A stretch of DNA of 64,000 nt from Falsiroseomonas oleicola (lineage in GTDB: Bacteria > Pseudomonadota > Alphaproteobacteria > Acetobacterales > Acetobacteraceae), in the NCBI RefSeq assembly GCF_019029495.1, contig NZ_JAERQM010000004.1, positions 248,294 through 312,293 on the forward strand. The letters run 5' to 3'. The translations under genes were made by a program, and so were the position numbers. The notes beneath the pieces are model-generated. The model searched no databases, was not told where the DNA came from, and saw only the letters and a program-made list of their open reading frames with translations. Each line of letters starts with the position of its first letter. Position 1 is the first letter of the stretch. This document shows positions 53,260 through 62,417 of this stretch, one piece after another.

Positions 53260-56184
53260 TCAGTCGCCGACGCCCTGCAGGCGCCGTCCGCGGGGCAGGT
53301 TGCCGGCGTCGTTGTGCGGGGTGCGCTCCAGCGGCGCCTCGATCAGCGGCAGGGTGGCGGCGGCGGTTTCCAGCACCAGGCGCAGCGACTCCGCCGGGTC
53401 CTGCTCGGCATGCAGGTCCTTCTGCAGGGTCTCCGTCAGCGTGCCCAGGCGGCGGGCACCCAGCGTGCGGGCAGCGCCCAGCATGCGATGCGCGGCATGG
53501 CGCAGGCGGGGAATGTCGCTGGCGATGCCCGGCACGGAAAGGACCTCGTAGCCGAAGCGCACCTCGGCGACGAATTCGGCGATCACAACCTCCGCCGTCG
53601 GGCCGAGATCGGCGGCGAGGTTGCGCAGCGCCGAGGGGTCCAGCAGGGGTTGCTGTGCATCGGAGGAGGGGGTGGTGCTGCTGCCCGGCATCGAATCGCC
53701 CGCCGCAAGGCGGGCGACGGCGGCCAGAAGGGATTCGCGGTCGATCGGCTTGGCCAAGTGCCCGTCCATCCCGGCGGCGTGGCAGGCCGCCACCTGTTCC
53801 GGCAGGGCGGAGGCGGTAACGGCCAGCACCGGCACGCGGCGCCGGGCGGTGTCCAGGCCGCGGATGCGGCGCGTCGCCTCCAGCCCGTCCATCACCGGCA
53901 TCTGCACATCCATCAGCACCACGTCATAGGCTTCCCGCTGCACCGCCGCGAGCGCCTCCGCGCCATCCGCGGCGCTGTCGACACGATGGCCGGCGCCGAC
54001 CAGCATGGCGCGCGCGACCATCCTGTTGGCGGCGACGTCGTCCGCCACCAGGATCCGCAGGCTGCGCCCCTGCAAGGCCATGGCCGAATCCGCCAGCGTG
54101 GTGGTGGAGGGCAGGGCCGCCGCCTCGGGCAGGGGCACTTCCCTGAGCGGCAGTTCCACCCAGAAGCGGGCGCCCTGGCCGGATTCACTGTCGCAGCCGA
54201 TGCGCCCCCCCATCGCCGCGGCGAGGCGGGCGGAAATCGCCAGGCCGAGCCCGGTGCCCGCGCCATCCTGGCCCGCGACGGGGAAGAGCTGGGAGAAATC
54301 CTCGAACAGCAGGTGCCGCTTCTCCGGCGGCACGCCGGGGCCATTGTCCGCAACCTCCATCCGCAGGCCCTGGCGACCATCCGGCATCGGCCCGGCGCGG
54401 AATTCCACACGGCCGCCGGGGGGCGTGAATTTCACCGCATTGGAGAGCAGGTTCAGCAGCATCTGCCGCACGCGGGTGGCATCCGCCTCCACTGCCGCCG
54501 GCGTGCCGGGGGCGATGTGGAGGTCCAGCGTCATGCCCTTGCGGTCCACCTCCGGCGCCAGCAGCCCGGCGCAGGCCTCCAGCAGCGGCCGCACCGCGAC
54601 ATGGCGCAGATGCAGGTCGAGCTTGCCGGCCTCGATCTTGGACAGGTCGAGCAGGCTGTTCACCAATTCCAACAGGTGCCGCCCGGCCTCATGCAGGGTC
54701 ACCACCTGGTCGCGCTGTTCCTCGGACAGGTTCGGGTCGCGCAGCAACACCTGGGCAAAGCCGAGCACGCCGTTCAGCGGCGTGCGCAATTCATGCGACA
54801 TGCGGGCCAGGAACTGGCTTTTCGCCTCGCCGGCGGCGCGGGCGGAATCGCGCGCCTGAGCCAGGTCGTCCATGGCGCGCTTCAGCGGGGTGATGTCGGT
54901 GCGGATGCCCACCGTGCCGCCATCCGGCGTGCTGCGCTCGGTGATGAGCACCCAGCGGCCATCCGGCAGCAGCCGCTCGATCGGCGGGTTGTTGGCGTGG
55001 CGCAGATTGTCCATCTCGTCCACGAAGGCCTCGATGTCGCCCACCGCCTGCGGATACTGCCCGCGCTTGGCACCTTCCCGCATGATGTCGCGGAAGGCCG
55101 CGCCGGCTTTGATGAAGGGTGCCGAGATCGCGTAGAATTCCTTGTAGCGCTGGTTGCAGGCCAGCAGCCGGTCGTCCGGGCCGAACATGACGAAGCCGTC
55201 CGACATGCTTTCCAGCGCATTCTCCAGCGTCGAGCGCCAGCGGGAGCGTTCGGCCTCCACCTTCTCCCGCTGCCGCAGGCCCAGCAGCAGGGCCGCGGCC
55301 AGCGCCAGCACCAGGGCGGCGAAGGCGGCCGAGACGATCAGCGCCCTTTCGCGGTCGGTGCGCCAGCCTTCCAGCGCCGCCGCCAGCTCGATCGTGGTGA
55401 CGATGGAGAGCGAGGGGTAGAGGGTGGGGCGCACCGCCACCAGCACCGGCTCCTCATTGAAGCGGCTGCGCGCCTGCGCCAGCCCGGCGAGGGTGGAGGC
55501 GGGTTGCGCCAGGCGGCGGCCGATGCGGGTCTCGTCATGCGGCAGGGCGGCCAGCAAGGTGCCGTCCTCCCGCTCCAGCGTGATGCGCAGGCCGGGGGCA
55601 TTGCCGCCCACTGCCAGCAGGCTGCCCACCATCGGCACCGGCACTTCCGCCACCGCGGTGATCTGGCCGAGCACCGGCATGGTTACCGGCCGGGCGAAGA
55701 ACAGCGCCCATTCGCCGGTCGCCGGGTTCTGCACCGGCCCGCCGATCATCACGCTGCCGGCATTCGGCGTGGCATCGGTGAAGGCGGCGCCGAGCGGCAG
55801 CGGCAGCGGCCGGCGGCGTGAGACGGAGAGGGAGGTGGTGATGGGCATCCCATCCTCCCGCACCAGAAGCACGTCGCGGAAGGTGAAGTTCTGGTTGTTC
55901 AACTCCCGCATCACGCGGCCGGCGGCATTGGCGTCGAAGCGCCCGTCGCGGGCATAGGGGGCGAGGATGGCGGGCAGGCCCGCCAGCATCGCATCCACCT
56001 GCACGAAGCTGCGGTTGATGGAGGATTCGACCGCGCGGCTGACCCGGTCCGCCGTATCGGTCGCCGCCGTCAGCGCCGCACCGCGCGAGCGGTCGAGCAG
56101 CATGGCCGTGGCGACCACCTGCGCCAGAAGCAGCAGGATCGCGGCGGCCAGGACGGCGAAGCGGAGGCGGCGGGCGGTGGACAT
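53260..56184 (-). CDS. Hybrid sensor histidine kinase with receiver and Hpt domains
   Basis: A 974-aa phosphorelay protein. Membrane helix about 8-30, a periplasmic dCACHE-like sensor to about 285, second helix about 285-305, PAS domain about 320-440, HisKA with phosphorylated His464 (SHELRTPLNG), HATPase with NLLSNAVKFTPPGG, DNGPGVP and GTGLGLAI, a receiver with Asp759 (MDVQMPVMDG) and a C-terminal Hpt with His899 (HAAHRMLGAARTLG). All relay residues are present. It starts on the base after the TRAP-type receptor stop, so the two form one operon, suggesting the receptor supplies the ligand signal. No response regulator with an output domain is adjacent. Confidence 0.93.
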   Translation of the reverse strand: MSTARRLRFAVLAAAILLLLAQVVATAMLLDRSRGAALTAATDTADRVSRAVESSINRSFVQVDAMLAGLPAILAPYARDGRFDANAAGRVMRELNNQNFTFRDVLLVREDGMPITTSLSVSRRRPLPLPLGAAFTDATPNAGSVMIGGPVQNPATGEWALFFARPVTMPVLGQITAVAEVPVPMVGSLLAVGGNAPGLRITLEREDGTLLAALPHDETRIGRRLAQPASTLAGLAQARSRFNEEPVLVAVRPTLYPSLSIVTTIELAAALEGWRTDRERALIVSAAFAALVLALAAALLLGLRQREKVEAERSRWRSTLENALESMSDGFVMFGPDDRLLACNQRYKEFYAISAPFIKAGAAFRDIMREGAKRGQYPQAVGDIEAFVDEMDNLRHANNPPIERLLPDGRWVLITERSTPDGGTVGIRTDITPLKRAMDDLAQARDSARAAGEAKSQFLARMSHELRTPLNGVLGFAQVLLRDPNLSEEQRDQVVTLHEAGRHLLELVNSLLDLSKIEAGKLDLHLRHVAVRPLLEACAGLLAPEVDRKGMTLDLHIAPGTPAAVEADATRVRQMLLNLLSNAVKFTPPGGRVEFRAGPMPDGRQGLRMEVADNGPGVPPEKRHLLFEDFSQLFPVAGQDGAGTGLGLAISARLAAAMGGRIGCDSESGQGARFWVELPLREVPLPEAAALPSTTTLADSAMALQGRSLRILVADDVAANRMVARAMLVGAGHRVDSAADGAEALAAVQREAYDVVLMDVQMPVMDGLEATRRIRGLDTARRRVPVLAVTASALPEQVAACHAAGMDGHLAKPIDRESLLAAVARLAAGDSMPGSSTTPSSDAQQPLLDPSALRNLAADLGPTAEVVIAEFVAEVRFGYEVLSVPGIASDIPRLRHAAHRMLGAARTLGARRLGTLTETLQKDLHAEQDPAESLRLVLETAAATLPLIEAPLERTPHNDAGNLPRGRRLQGVGD

Positions 56185-57264
56185 CTACTCGGGCCGCGCC
56201 TGGATACCCAGGGCCGGCGCGAGATACGCATTCCAGGCGTCGACGCAATCCAGGCCGCAGCGATTGACCCAGCGCGGCAGCACCACCTCGGTCAGCAACC
56301 GGCGCCGACGCTCGTCATCGGCGGCGCTCACCGGCACCACCGTCATATTGCCGGGCCGGCCGGCAGTGCAACCGGGCCGGCCCGCATTGCAGGCCAGGCC
56401 CTCGCCGGTCTCCCGGTCCGCCGCCGCCCAGATCTGGTGTTCGAGGTCGCGGATCCCGCCGCTGATGATCTGCCGGATATCGCCCGGCAGAGCCGCCCAG
56501 GCGGTGGCATTGGCGCCGAAGATGGAAATGCCCCAGGCCAGCGCCATGGCATGCACATGGGTGGTGATCTCATGCAGTCCGATCGCATTGCCGGACAGGG
56601 TGCCGGTGATGGCGCATTCGACCACGCCGCCGCGCAGCGCCTGCGCCACCTCGGCGAAGGGAATCACCACAGGCGTCGCGCCCAGCGCCTGGAGCATTTC
56701 CGACTGCCCGACCGAAGATGAACGGATGCGCCGTCCCGCCAGATCCGCCAGGCCCGCGAAGGCGCGGGTACAGAAGACCACCTGTGCCGGATAGGTGTAG
56801 ATGCCCAGCAACTCGATCTGGTAGCGCTCCCGCAACACCTGCTCGATATGCGGGCGGAAGGCGGCGACCGTCTGTCGCAGGCTGGCCATGTCGGGGGCCA
56901 GCGCCGGCAGGTCCACCGCGTTGAATTCCGGTTCCTCGGTCGAGACGATGGCAAGCAGCGCGGTGCCGAATGGCACCACGCCGAGCCGCATCAATTGCAG
57001 CATTTCCTGCCCGCGGATGCCGCTGCGGTCGAAGGGGGCGATTTCCGCCTGCACGCGTCCATTCGTCATCTCGGTGATGCGGCGGCGCCAGAAAGGCTCC
57101 TCGTAGCGCACATACTGGCTGACATCGGCCAGGCCGCCGACGATCTTCAGGCGAATGCCCGGCGCCTCCGCCTCCGCCGGTGTCTGGGCCATGGCCGGGG
57201 GCAGACTCAGCGCCACCCAGGCGAGCAATGCGGCGGCGAGGCGGCGGGGCGATATCGTCCGCAT
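56185..57264 (-). CDS. TRAP-type (DctP-like) solute receptor
   Basis: A 359-aa periplasmic receptor with signal peptide (MRTISPRRLAAALLAWVALSL..., cut near AMAQ). YEEPFWRRRITEMTNGRV and IRSSSVGQSEMLQALGATPVVIPFAEVAQAL fit DctP-family proteins, the latter including the substrate Arg region. No dctQ/dctM membrane genes are present. Its stop is immediately followed by the kinase start (56185/56184), so a sensory rather than a transport role is likely. Cysteines near the C-terminus (LACNAGRPGC, NRCGLDC) are unusual. Confidence 0.82.
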   Translation of the reverse strand: MRTISPRRLAAALLAWVALSLPPAMAQTPAEAEAPGIRLKIVGGLADVSQYVRYEEPFWRRRITEMTNGRVQAEIAPFDRSGIRGQEMLQLMRLGVVPFGTALLAIVSTEEPEFNAVDLPALAPDMASLRQTVAAFRPHIEQVLRERYQIELLGIYTYPAQVVFCTRAFAGLADLAGRRIRSSSVGQSEMLQALGATPVVIPFAEVAQALRGGVVECAITGTLSGNAIGLHEITTHVHAMALAWGISIFGANATAWAALPGDIRQIISGGIRDLEHQIWAAADRETGEGLACNAGRPGCTAGRPGNMTVVPVSAADDERRRRLLTEVVLPRWVNRCGLDCVDAWNAYLAPALGIQARPE

Positions 57265-57383
57265 GCAGGGCTCCAGAAGCTGCGAAGGTCCGGCTGAAGC
57301 GGACGGACCATGGCGGCCAGATGCACCGCCACCCGGGACCTTATAGCAGGATCATTAACTGATGCGGCAACCAGAACGCGAGT

Positions 57384-57399
57384 GATTCCTTCAGGAATC
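57384..57399. repeat. Inverted repeat GATTCC-TTCA-GGAATC
   Basis: A 6-bp perfect inverted repeat with a 4-base loop, followed on the plus strand by a short T-run (TATTTTT), 120 bp upstream of the TRAP-type receptor start. No plus-strand gene ends just before it, so an operator or promoter element of the receptor/kinase operon is as likely as a terminator. Confidence 0.4.
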
Positions 57400-57537
57400 G
57401 CGTATTTTTCCCTTGCGGGCGGTTTTGTGGTGCCTGTCTCATCGCCAGGGCAGCCGGATGCGGCAGCCCCCGTCGCGCGCCGGATCGTCGCAGTCCGCGA
57501 CGCGGCCTTCCATTGCCCGCGGCGCATGGATGCCCGT

Positions 57538-57846
57538 TCAGGCAAGCACGTCGCGCAGCCAACCCTCGGCCTCGACCGGCAGTTCCGACCAGGCTGCTCT
57601 TGGGCCGACCCCGGTCACCAGCAGCAATCCTGTCCGGTCGAAGCCGCGTCGCGCCAGGGCGCGGCGGAAGTGGCTCAGCATATAGTCGGGCGACAGGTCG
57701 GTGGAGACCAGGATCGCGTCCTCCCCCAGCGTCCAATGGGCGTCGGCGATTTCCCACACCGCGTCACGCACCGCGGCACGCATCGTGGAGGCCTCATCGG
57801 CGTCCGGCCCGGCATCCGGGCGGTGAATGACGATGGACAGGGTCAT
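57538..57846 (-). CDS. Hypothetical protein, 102 aa
   Basis: An acidic small protein starting MTLSIVIHRPDAGPDADEAS. It looks like an alpha/beta single domain (ILVSTDLSPDYMLSHFRRAL, TGLLLVTGVGPRAAW). No signal peptide, membrane helix or recognised family. It stands alone: 273 bp to the receptor start on one side and 160 bp to the divergent glycerophosphodiesterase on the other. Confidence 0.65.
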   Translation of the reverse strand: MTLSIVIHRPDAGPDADEASTMRAAVRDAVWEIADAHWTLGEDAILVSTDLSPDYMLSHFRRALARRGFDRTGLLLVTGVGPRAAWSELPVEAEGWLRDVLA

Positions 57847-58006
57847 CAGGCCCTCCGCGCCGGCAAAGGCGGATCAATGACAATGCCACCTTGTATGCGC
57901 CCGGCGCCTTGCCCGTGCAATCGGGCACGGTCCTGGCCGGATGGGCGGAAGACGGCGCCCCCCGGGGGCTGGATTCCATCCGGTGACGCGGCGATGCTGT
58001 CTCGCC

Positions 58007-58747
58007 ATGTCCCATACCCTGATCGCCAGCCACCGCGGCGGCCTGTTTCTCTGGCCCGAGAACAGCGCCACCGCCTTCCGCCACACGGCCCGACTGGCCG
58101 TGGAGCAGGCGGAATGCGACATTCACATGACGGCCGATGGCCAGCTTCTGGTCATGCATGACGCGACGCTGAACCGCACCACCGATCGCACCGGTCCCGT
58201 GGCGGCGCTGACGGCAGCGGAGGCAGCCTGCGTGCGGGTGCGCGGCACGGCGGGGGAGGCGCCGCCGACCCTGGCGGACTACCTCGGCATCCTTGCCGGC
58301 AGCCCGGTGGCGCCGCGGATCGAGATCAAGGCGGATGCCGCGGGACGGCCCTATCCCGGTATCGTCCCCGCGACGCTGGCCGCGCTCGACTCGGCTGGCG
58401 AAAGACGGCGGAGCTGGATCATCGGCTTCCACGCGGACACCATGGCGCAGGCGCAGCGCGCCGGCGGGCTGGCAGGGGTGGCCTGGCTGCTGGAACTGGC
58501 GACCCTGCGCGACATCGGGCTGGAGGGCCTTATTGCCGTCGCCCGCGCCCATGGCTTCCCCGAGATCGGCCTGCATGAAAGCGCCATCGACGCGGAACTG
58601 GTGGCGGCGCTGCGCCAGGCCGGACTCGGTATCGGCACCTGGGGCGCCAACCACGCGCCCAGCATCCGCCGCATGCTGGGCCTGGGCATCGACATCTTCG
58701 CCACCGACGACCCCCCGCTGGCGATCCGGCTGCGCGCGGAGGGCTGA
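58007..58747 (+). CDS. Glycerophosphodiester phosphodiesterase
   Basis: A 246-aa cytoplasmic GDPD enzyme hydrolysing glycerophosphodiesters to glycerol-3-phosphate and an alcohol. IASHRGGLFLWPENS (catalytic His, Glu), CDIHMTADGQLLVMHD (Asp, His) and IEIKAD (Glu) form the site, followed by GTWGANH and DIFATDDP. DIHMTADG has I where V is common, a minor variation. Start at 58007 (MSHTLIASH). Single gene ahead of the liv-type operon. Confidence 0.92.
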   Translation: MSHTLIASHRGGLFLWPENSATAFRHTARLAVEQAECDIHMTADGQLLVMHDATLNRTTDRTGPVAALTAAEAACVRVRGTAGEAPPTLADYLGILAGSPVAPRIEIKADAAGRPYPGIVPATLAALDSAGERRRSWIIGFHADTMAQAQRAGGLAGVAWLLELATLRDIGLEGLIAVARAHGFPEIGLHESAIDAELVAALRQAGLGIGTWGANHAPSIRRMLGLGIDIFATDDPPLAIRLRAEG

Positions 58748-58834
58748 GCTTCACGGAAACGCGTCGTTGCGGCGCGCGGCGAAGCGGCCCTAAGCTCCCT
58801 GCAACGAGAATGGCGTTCAGGGGAGCGCGTCCAG

Positions 58835-59644
58835 GTGCAAGTGGAGACGCCGATTCTGGCGGTGGATGGCGTCAGCCTGCGCTTCGGCGGGGTGCGGGCG
58901 CTGACGGATGTGTCCTTCGTCGTCAGGCCGGGGGAGATCTTCTCCATCATCGGGCCGAACGGCGCCGGCAAGACCTCCATGGTCAATTGCATTTCCGGCC
59001 GCTACCGCCCGACCGAGGGGCGGATCAGCTTCGACGGCGCCGATATCACGCGGTTGGGTCCCAATCGCCGCGCCGGCCTCGGCATCGGCCGCACCTTCCA
59101 GAACCTGGCGCTGTTCGGGCACATGACGGTGCTCGACAACATCATGGTCGGCCGCCACCACCTGCTGAAATCCGGGGTGCTGCGCGGCATGCTCTACTGG
59201 CTCGGCGGCGCGCAGCGGGAGGAGCTGGCGCATCGGCGCGAGGTCGAGGAGATCATCGACTTCCTGGAGATCCAGCCCGTTCGCAAGGCCATCGCCGGCA
59301 CGCTGCCCTACGGGCTGCGCAAGCGGGTGGAACTGGCCCGCGCGGTGGCGCTGAAGCCCAAGCTGATCCTGCTGGATGAACCCATGGCGGGCATGAACCT
59401 CGAGGAGAAGGAGGACATGGCCCGCTTCATCACCGACCTGAACGCCGAATGGGGCATGACCGTGCTGATGATCGAGCACGACATGGGCGTGGTGATGGAC
59501 ATCTCCCACCGCGTCATGGTGCTCGATTTCGGGCGCCGCATCGCGGAGGGCACGCCGGAGGCGGTGCTGGCGCATCCGGAGGTCCGGCGCGCCTATCTCG
59601 GCGAGCCACTGGACGCGCCGGAAGCGGAGCCGGTGGTCGCATGA
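58835..59644 (+). CDS. livG: Branched-chain-type ABC transporter ATP-binding protein (LivG-like)
   Basis: A 269-aa ATPase: Walker A GPNGAGKTS, Q-loop in GRTFQNLALF, signature LPYGLRKRVELARA (L-P-Y-G-L in place of L-S-G-G-Q, usual in this group), Walker B LILLDEP and H-loop IEHDM. Start GTG 58835 after GGGGAG. First gene of an operon with the acyl-CoA ligase, two permeases and a receptor. Substrates of the wider family are branched-chain amino acids, amides, aromatic and other carboxylic acids. Stop overlaps the ligase start as ATGA. Confidence 0.92.
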   Translation: MQVETPILAVDGVSLRFGGVRALTDVSFVVRPGEIFSIIGPNGAGKTSMVNCISGRYRPTEGRISFDGADITRLGPNRRAGLGIGRTFQNLALFGHMTVLDNIMVGRHHLLKSGVLRGMLYWLGGAQREELAHRREVEEIIDFLEIQPVRKAIAGTLPYGLRKRVELARAVALKPKLILLDEPMAGMNLEEKEDMARFITDLNAEWGMTVLMIEHDMGVVMDISHRVMVLDFGRRIAEGTPEAVLAHPEVRRAYLGEPLDAPEAEPVVA

Positions 59645-61512
59645 GGGCGCCCGCGCTCGACACCCTGCCCAAGCTGCTCGCACGCAATGCCGCCGAGCAT
59701 GGGGCGGATGTGGCGATGCGGGAGAAGCAGTTCGGCATCTGGCGTTCCTTCACCTGGGCCGAGGTCCAGGCACGCACCGAGGCCATGGCGCTCGGCCTGC
59801 GCAGCCTCGGGATCGAGGAGGGCGATGTGGTCGGGCTGATCGGCGACAACCGGCCCGACTGGGTGATGGGGGAGATCGCCGCCCATGCGGTCGGCGCGCG
59901 CAGCCTCGGCCTGTATCGCGACGCGCTGGATGAGGAGGTGGCCTATCTGCTGGCCCATGCCGGCGCGCGGCTGGTGCTGGCCGAGGATGAGGAGCAGGTG
60001 GACAAGCTGCTCAACATCTTTGCGGAAGTGCCGACGCTCCAGCATGTTATCTATGCCGATCCGCGCGGCATGCGGAAGCATGACGATCCACGGCTGATGT
60101 CGCTGGAGGCGCTGCTGGAACGCGGCCGCGCGGCGGCGGAGCCGGGGCTGTATGAGGCGCTGGTGGCCGGCACGGATGGCGAGAATGTCGCCATTCTATG
60201 CACCACCTCCGGCACCACGGCGCGGCCGAAGCTCGCGATGCTGACGGCGGGCGCGCTGATCCGCCATTGCCGCGCCTATCTGAAGGCGGACCCCAAGGGG
60301 CCGATGGACGAATACGTCTCCGTCCTGCCGCTGCCCTGGATCATGGAACAGATCTACGTGCTCGGCTGGGGCCTGATCGCCCGGATGAAGGTGAACTTCG
60401 TCGAGGAGCCGGAGACGATGATGGCCGATTTCCGCGAGATCGGGCCAAGCTTCGTGCTGTTCGCGCCGCGCATCTGGGAACAATTGGCGGCCGAGGTCCG
60501 GGCGCGGGTGATGGATGCCTCGCCGTTGAAGCGGCGGATGTTCGACCTCGGGCTGAAGCTCGCCGCCGGCGGGCCTTCGCCGCTGGCCGACCTGCTGCTG
60601 TTCCGCGCGCTGCGGGACCGGCTCGGCTTCTCCAACCTCACCTCCGCCGCGACCGGCGGGGCGGCGCTGGGGCCGGAGACCTTCCGCTTCTTCCAGGCGA
60701 TGGGCGTGCCGATGCGGCAGCTCTACGGCCAGACGGAATTGCTGGGCGCCTATACGCTGCACCGTGCCGGGCAGGTGGATTTCGACACGGTCGGCATGGG
60801 CTTCGACGAGAGCATCGAAATCCGAATCGACGGGCCGGATGCGAATGGCGTGGGGGAGATCGTCACCCGCCACCCGAACATGTTCTCCGGCTATCTGGGT
60901 GCCGAGACGCCGGCGGATATGCGCGATGGCTGGATGCATACCGGCGATGCCGGCTATTTCGACAAGGCCGGCCAGCTTGTCGTCATCGACCGCATCAAGG
61001 ACATCGCGGAGACCGCCGGCGGTGATCGCTTCAGCCCGCAATATATCGAGAACAAGCTGAAATTCTCGCCCTTCGTGGCGGAGGCGGTGGTGCTGGGGGC
61101 GGGGCAGGCGCATCTGGCGGCAATGATCTGCATCCGCTTTCCCATCGTCAGCAAATGGGCGGAGCGCAGCCGCATCGCCTTCACCACCTATTCCGACCTG
61201 GCGGCGCGGCCGCAGGTGCTGGACCTGCTGCGGGCGGAGGTGGCCAAGGTGAACGAACGCCTGCCACCCGCGCAACGGCTGCGCGCCTTCATCCTGCTGT
61301 ACAAGGAGCTGGATGCCGATGACGGGGAGCTGACGCGCACCCGCAAGGTGCGGCGTGGCGTGATCGCGGAGAAATACGGCGACATCATCGACGCGATCTA
61401 TGCCGGCGCGGCGACGATCCCGGTGGATACCACCATCGCCTTCCAGGACGGCACCACGCAGCGCATCCGCACCACGCTGCCCGTCATCCGCCCCGAAATG
61501 GCCGAGGCCTGA
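59641..61512 (+). CDS. AMP-dependent acyl-CoA ligase within the ABC operon
   Basis: A 623-aa adenylate-forming ligase activating a carboxylic acid with ATP and CoA. The P-loop reads TTSGTTARPKLAML instead of the common TSGTTGxPKG, a variant I associate with ligases of this operon type. YGQTELLG, HTGDAGYFD, IKDIAETAGGDRFSPQYIE and the C-terminal Lys region (RTRKVRRG) are present. Coupled by ATGA to livG, it probably activates the imported acid, making uptake effectively one-way. Substrate not readable. Confidence 0.88.
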   Translation: MRAPALDTLPKLLARNAAEHGADVAMREKQFGIWRSFTWAEVQARTEAMALGLRSLGIEEGDVVGLIGDNRPDWVMGEIAAHAVGARSLGLYRDALDEEVAYLLAHAGARLVLAEDEEQVDKLLNIFAEVPTLQHVIYADPRGMRKHDDPRLMSLEALLERGRAAAEPGLYEALVAGTDGENVAILCTTSGTTARPKLAMLTAGALIRHCRAYLKADPKGPMDEYVSVLPLPWIMEQIYVLGWGLIARMKVNFVEEPETMMADFREIGPSFVLFAPRIWEQLAAEVRARVMDASPLKRRMFDLGLKLAAGGPSPLADLLLFRALRDRLGFSNLTSAATGGAALGPETFRFFQAMGVPMRQLYGQTELLGAYTLHRAGQVDFDTVGMGFDESIEIRIDGPDANGVGEIVTRHPNMFSGYLGAETPADMRDGWMHTGDAGYFDKAGQLVVIDRIKDIAETAGGDRFSPQYIENKLKFSPFVAEAVVLGAGQAHLAAMICIRFPIVSKWAERSRIAFTTYSDLAARPQVLDLLRAEVAKVNERLPPAQRLRAFILLYKELDADDGELTRTRKVRRGVIAEKYGDIIDAIYAGAATIPVDTTIAFQDGTTQRIRTTLPVIRPEMAEA

Positions 61513-61522
61513 GGAGGACGCC

Positions 61523-62416
61523 ATGGACACCGCGCTGCTGCTGCAACTGACGCTGAACGGGCTGATCGTCGGCGCGCTGTATGGCGTGGTCGCGATGAGC
61601 TTCGTGCTGATCTACAAGGCCTCCCAGGTGGTGAATTTCGCGCAGGGCGAATTTCTGCTGGTGGGCGCCTGGGTCTGCTGGTGGTTCCTGACGGAATGGC
61701 AATTGCCCTTCTACGCCGGCTTCCTGTTCACCCTGGTCTTCATGATGCTGTTCGGCCTGGTGCTTCAGGTCGTCGTGTTGCGGCCGCTGATCGGGGAGCC
61801 GGTGATCAGCGTCATCATGGCGACCATCGGCCTCGGCATCTTCTTCCAGGCGCTGATGAAGTGGATCTTTGGCGTCTTCGCCAAACCCTTCCCGCCGATC
61901 TTCGCGATGGAACAGGTGCGGGTGCTGGGGCTGGAGGTGCAGACGGTCTACCTGGCGAGCCTCGGCGTTTCGCTGCTCATCATGGCGGGGTTCGGCTGGT
62001 TCTTCAAAGCCTCGAAACACGGGCTGGCGATGCGGGCCACGGCCTTCGACCAGCAGGTGGCGCAGTCGCTCGGCGTTTCCGTGCCGAAGGTGTTTGCGAT
62101 GTCCTGGGCGATTTCGGCGGTGGTGTCGGCCGTTGCGGGTGTCGTGGTGGGCGTGGTGAATGGCGTGTCCTCCGCGCTGTCCTTCTATGGCATCAAGGTC
62201 TTCCCGGCGGTGATCCTGGGCGGGCTGGATTCCATCCTGGGTGCGGTGCTCGGCGGCGTCATCGTCGGGCTGCTGGAGAACTGGGCGCATTACATCGACA
62301 GCCAATGGCTCAACTGGGGCAACATGTTCCAGATCGCGCCCTTCTACGCGCTGGTGCTGATCCTGCTGATCAAGCCCTACGGCCTGTTCGGCACCAAGAA
62401 TATCGAGCGCGTCTAG
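61523..62416 (+). CDS. livH: Branched-chain-type ABC permease (LivH-like)
   Basis: A 297-aa permease with about eight membrane helices. LNGLIVGALYGVVAMSFVLIYKAS and VVNFAQGEFLLVGA at the N-terminus and the EAA-like loop with PAVILGGLDSILGAVLGG are characteristic of LivH. GAGGAGG lies six bases before the ATG. 10 bp after the ligase and 1 bp before livM. Confidence 0.93.
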   Translation: MDTALLLQLTLNGLIVGALYGVVAMSFVLIYKASQVVNFAQGEFLLVGAWVCWWFLTEWQLPFYAGFLFTLVFMMLFGLVLQVVVLRPLIGEPVISVIMATIGLGIFFQALMKWIFGVFAKPFPPIFAMEQVRVLGLEVQTVYLASLGVSLLIMAGFGWFFKASKHGLAMRATAFDQQVAQSLGVSVPKVFAMSWAISAVVSAVAGVVVGVVNGVSSALSFYGIKVFPAVILGGLDSILGAVLGGVIVGLLENWAHYIDSQWLNWGNMFQIAPFYALVLILLIKPYGLFGTKNIERV

Positions 62417-62417
62417 C

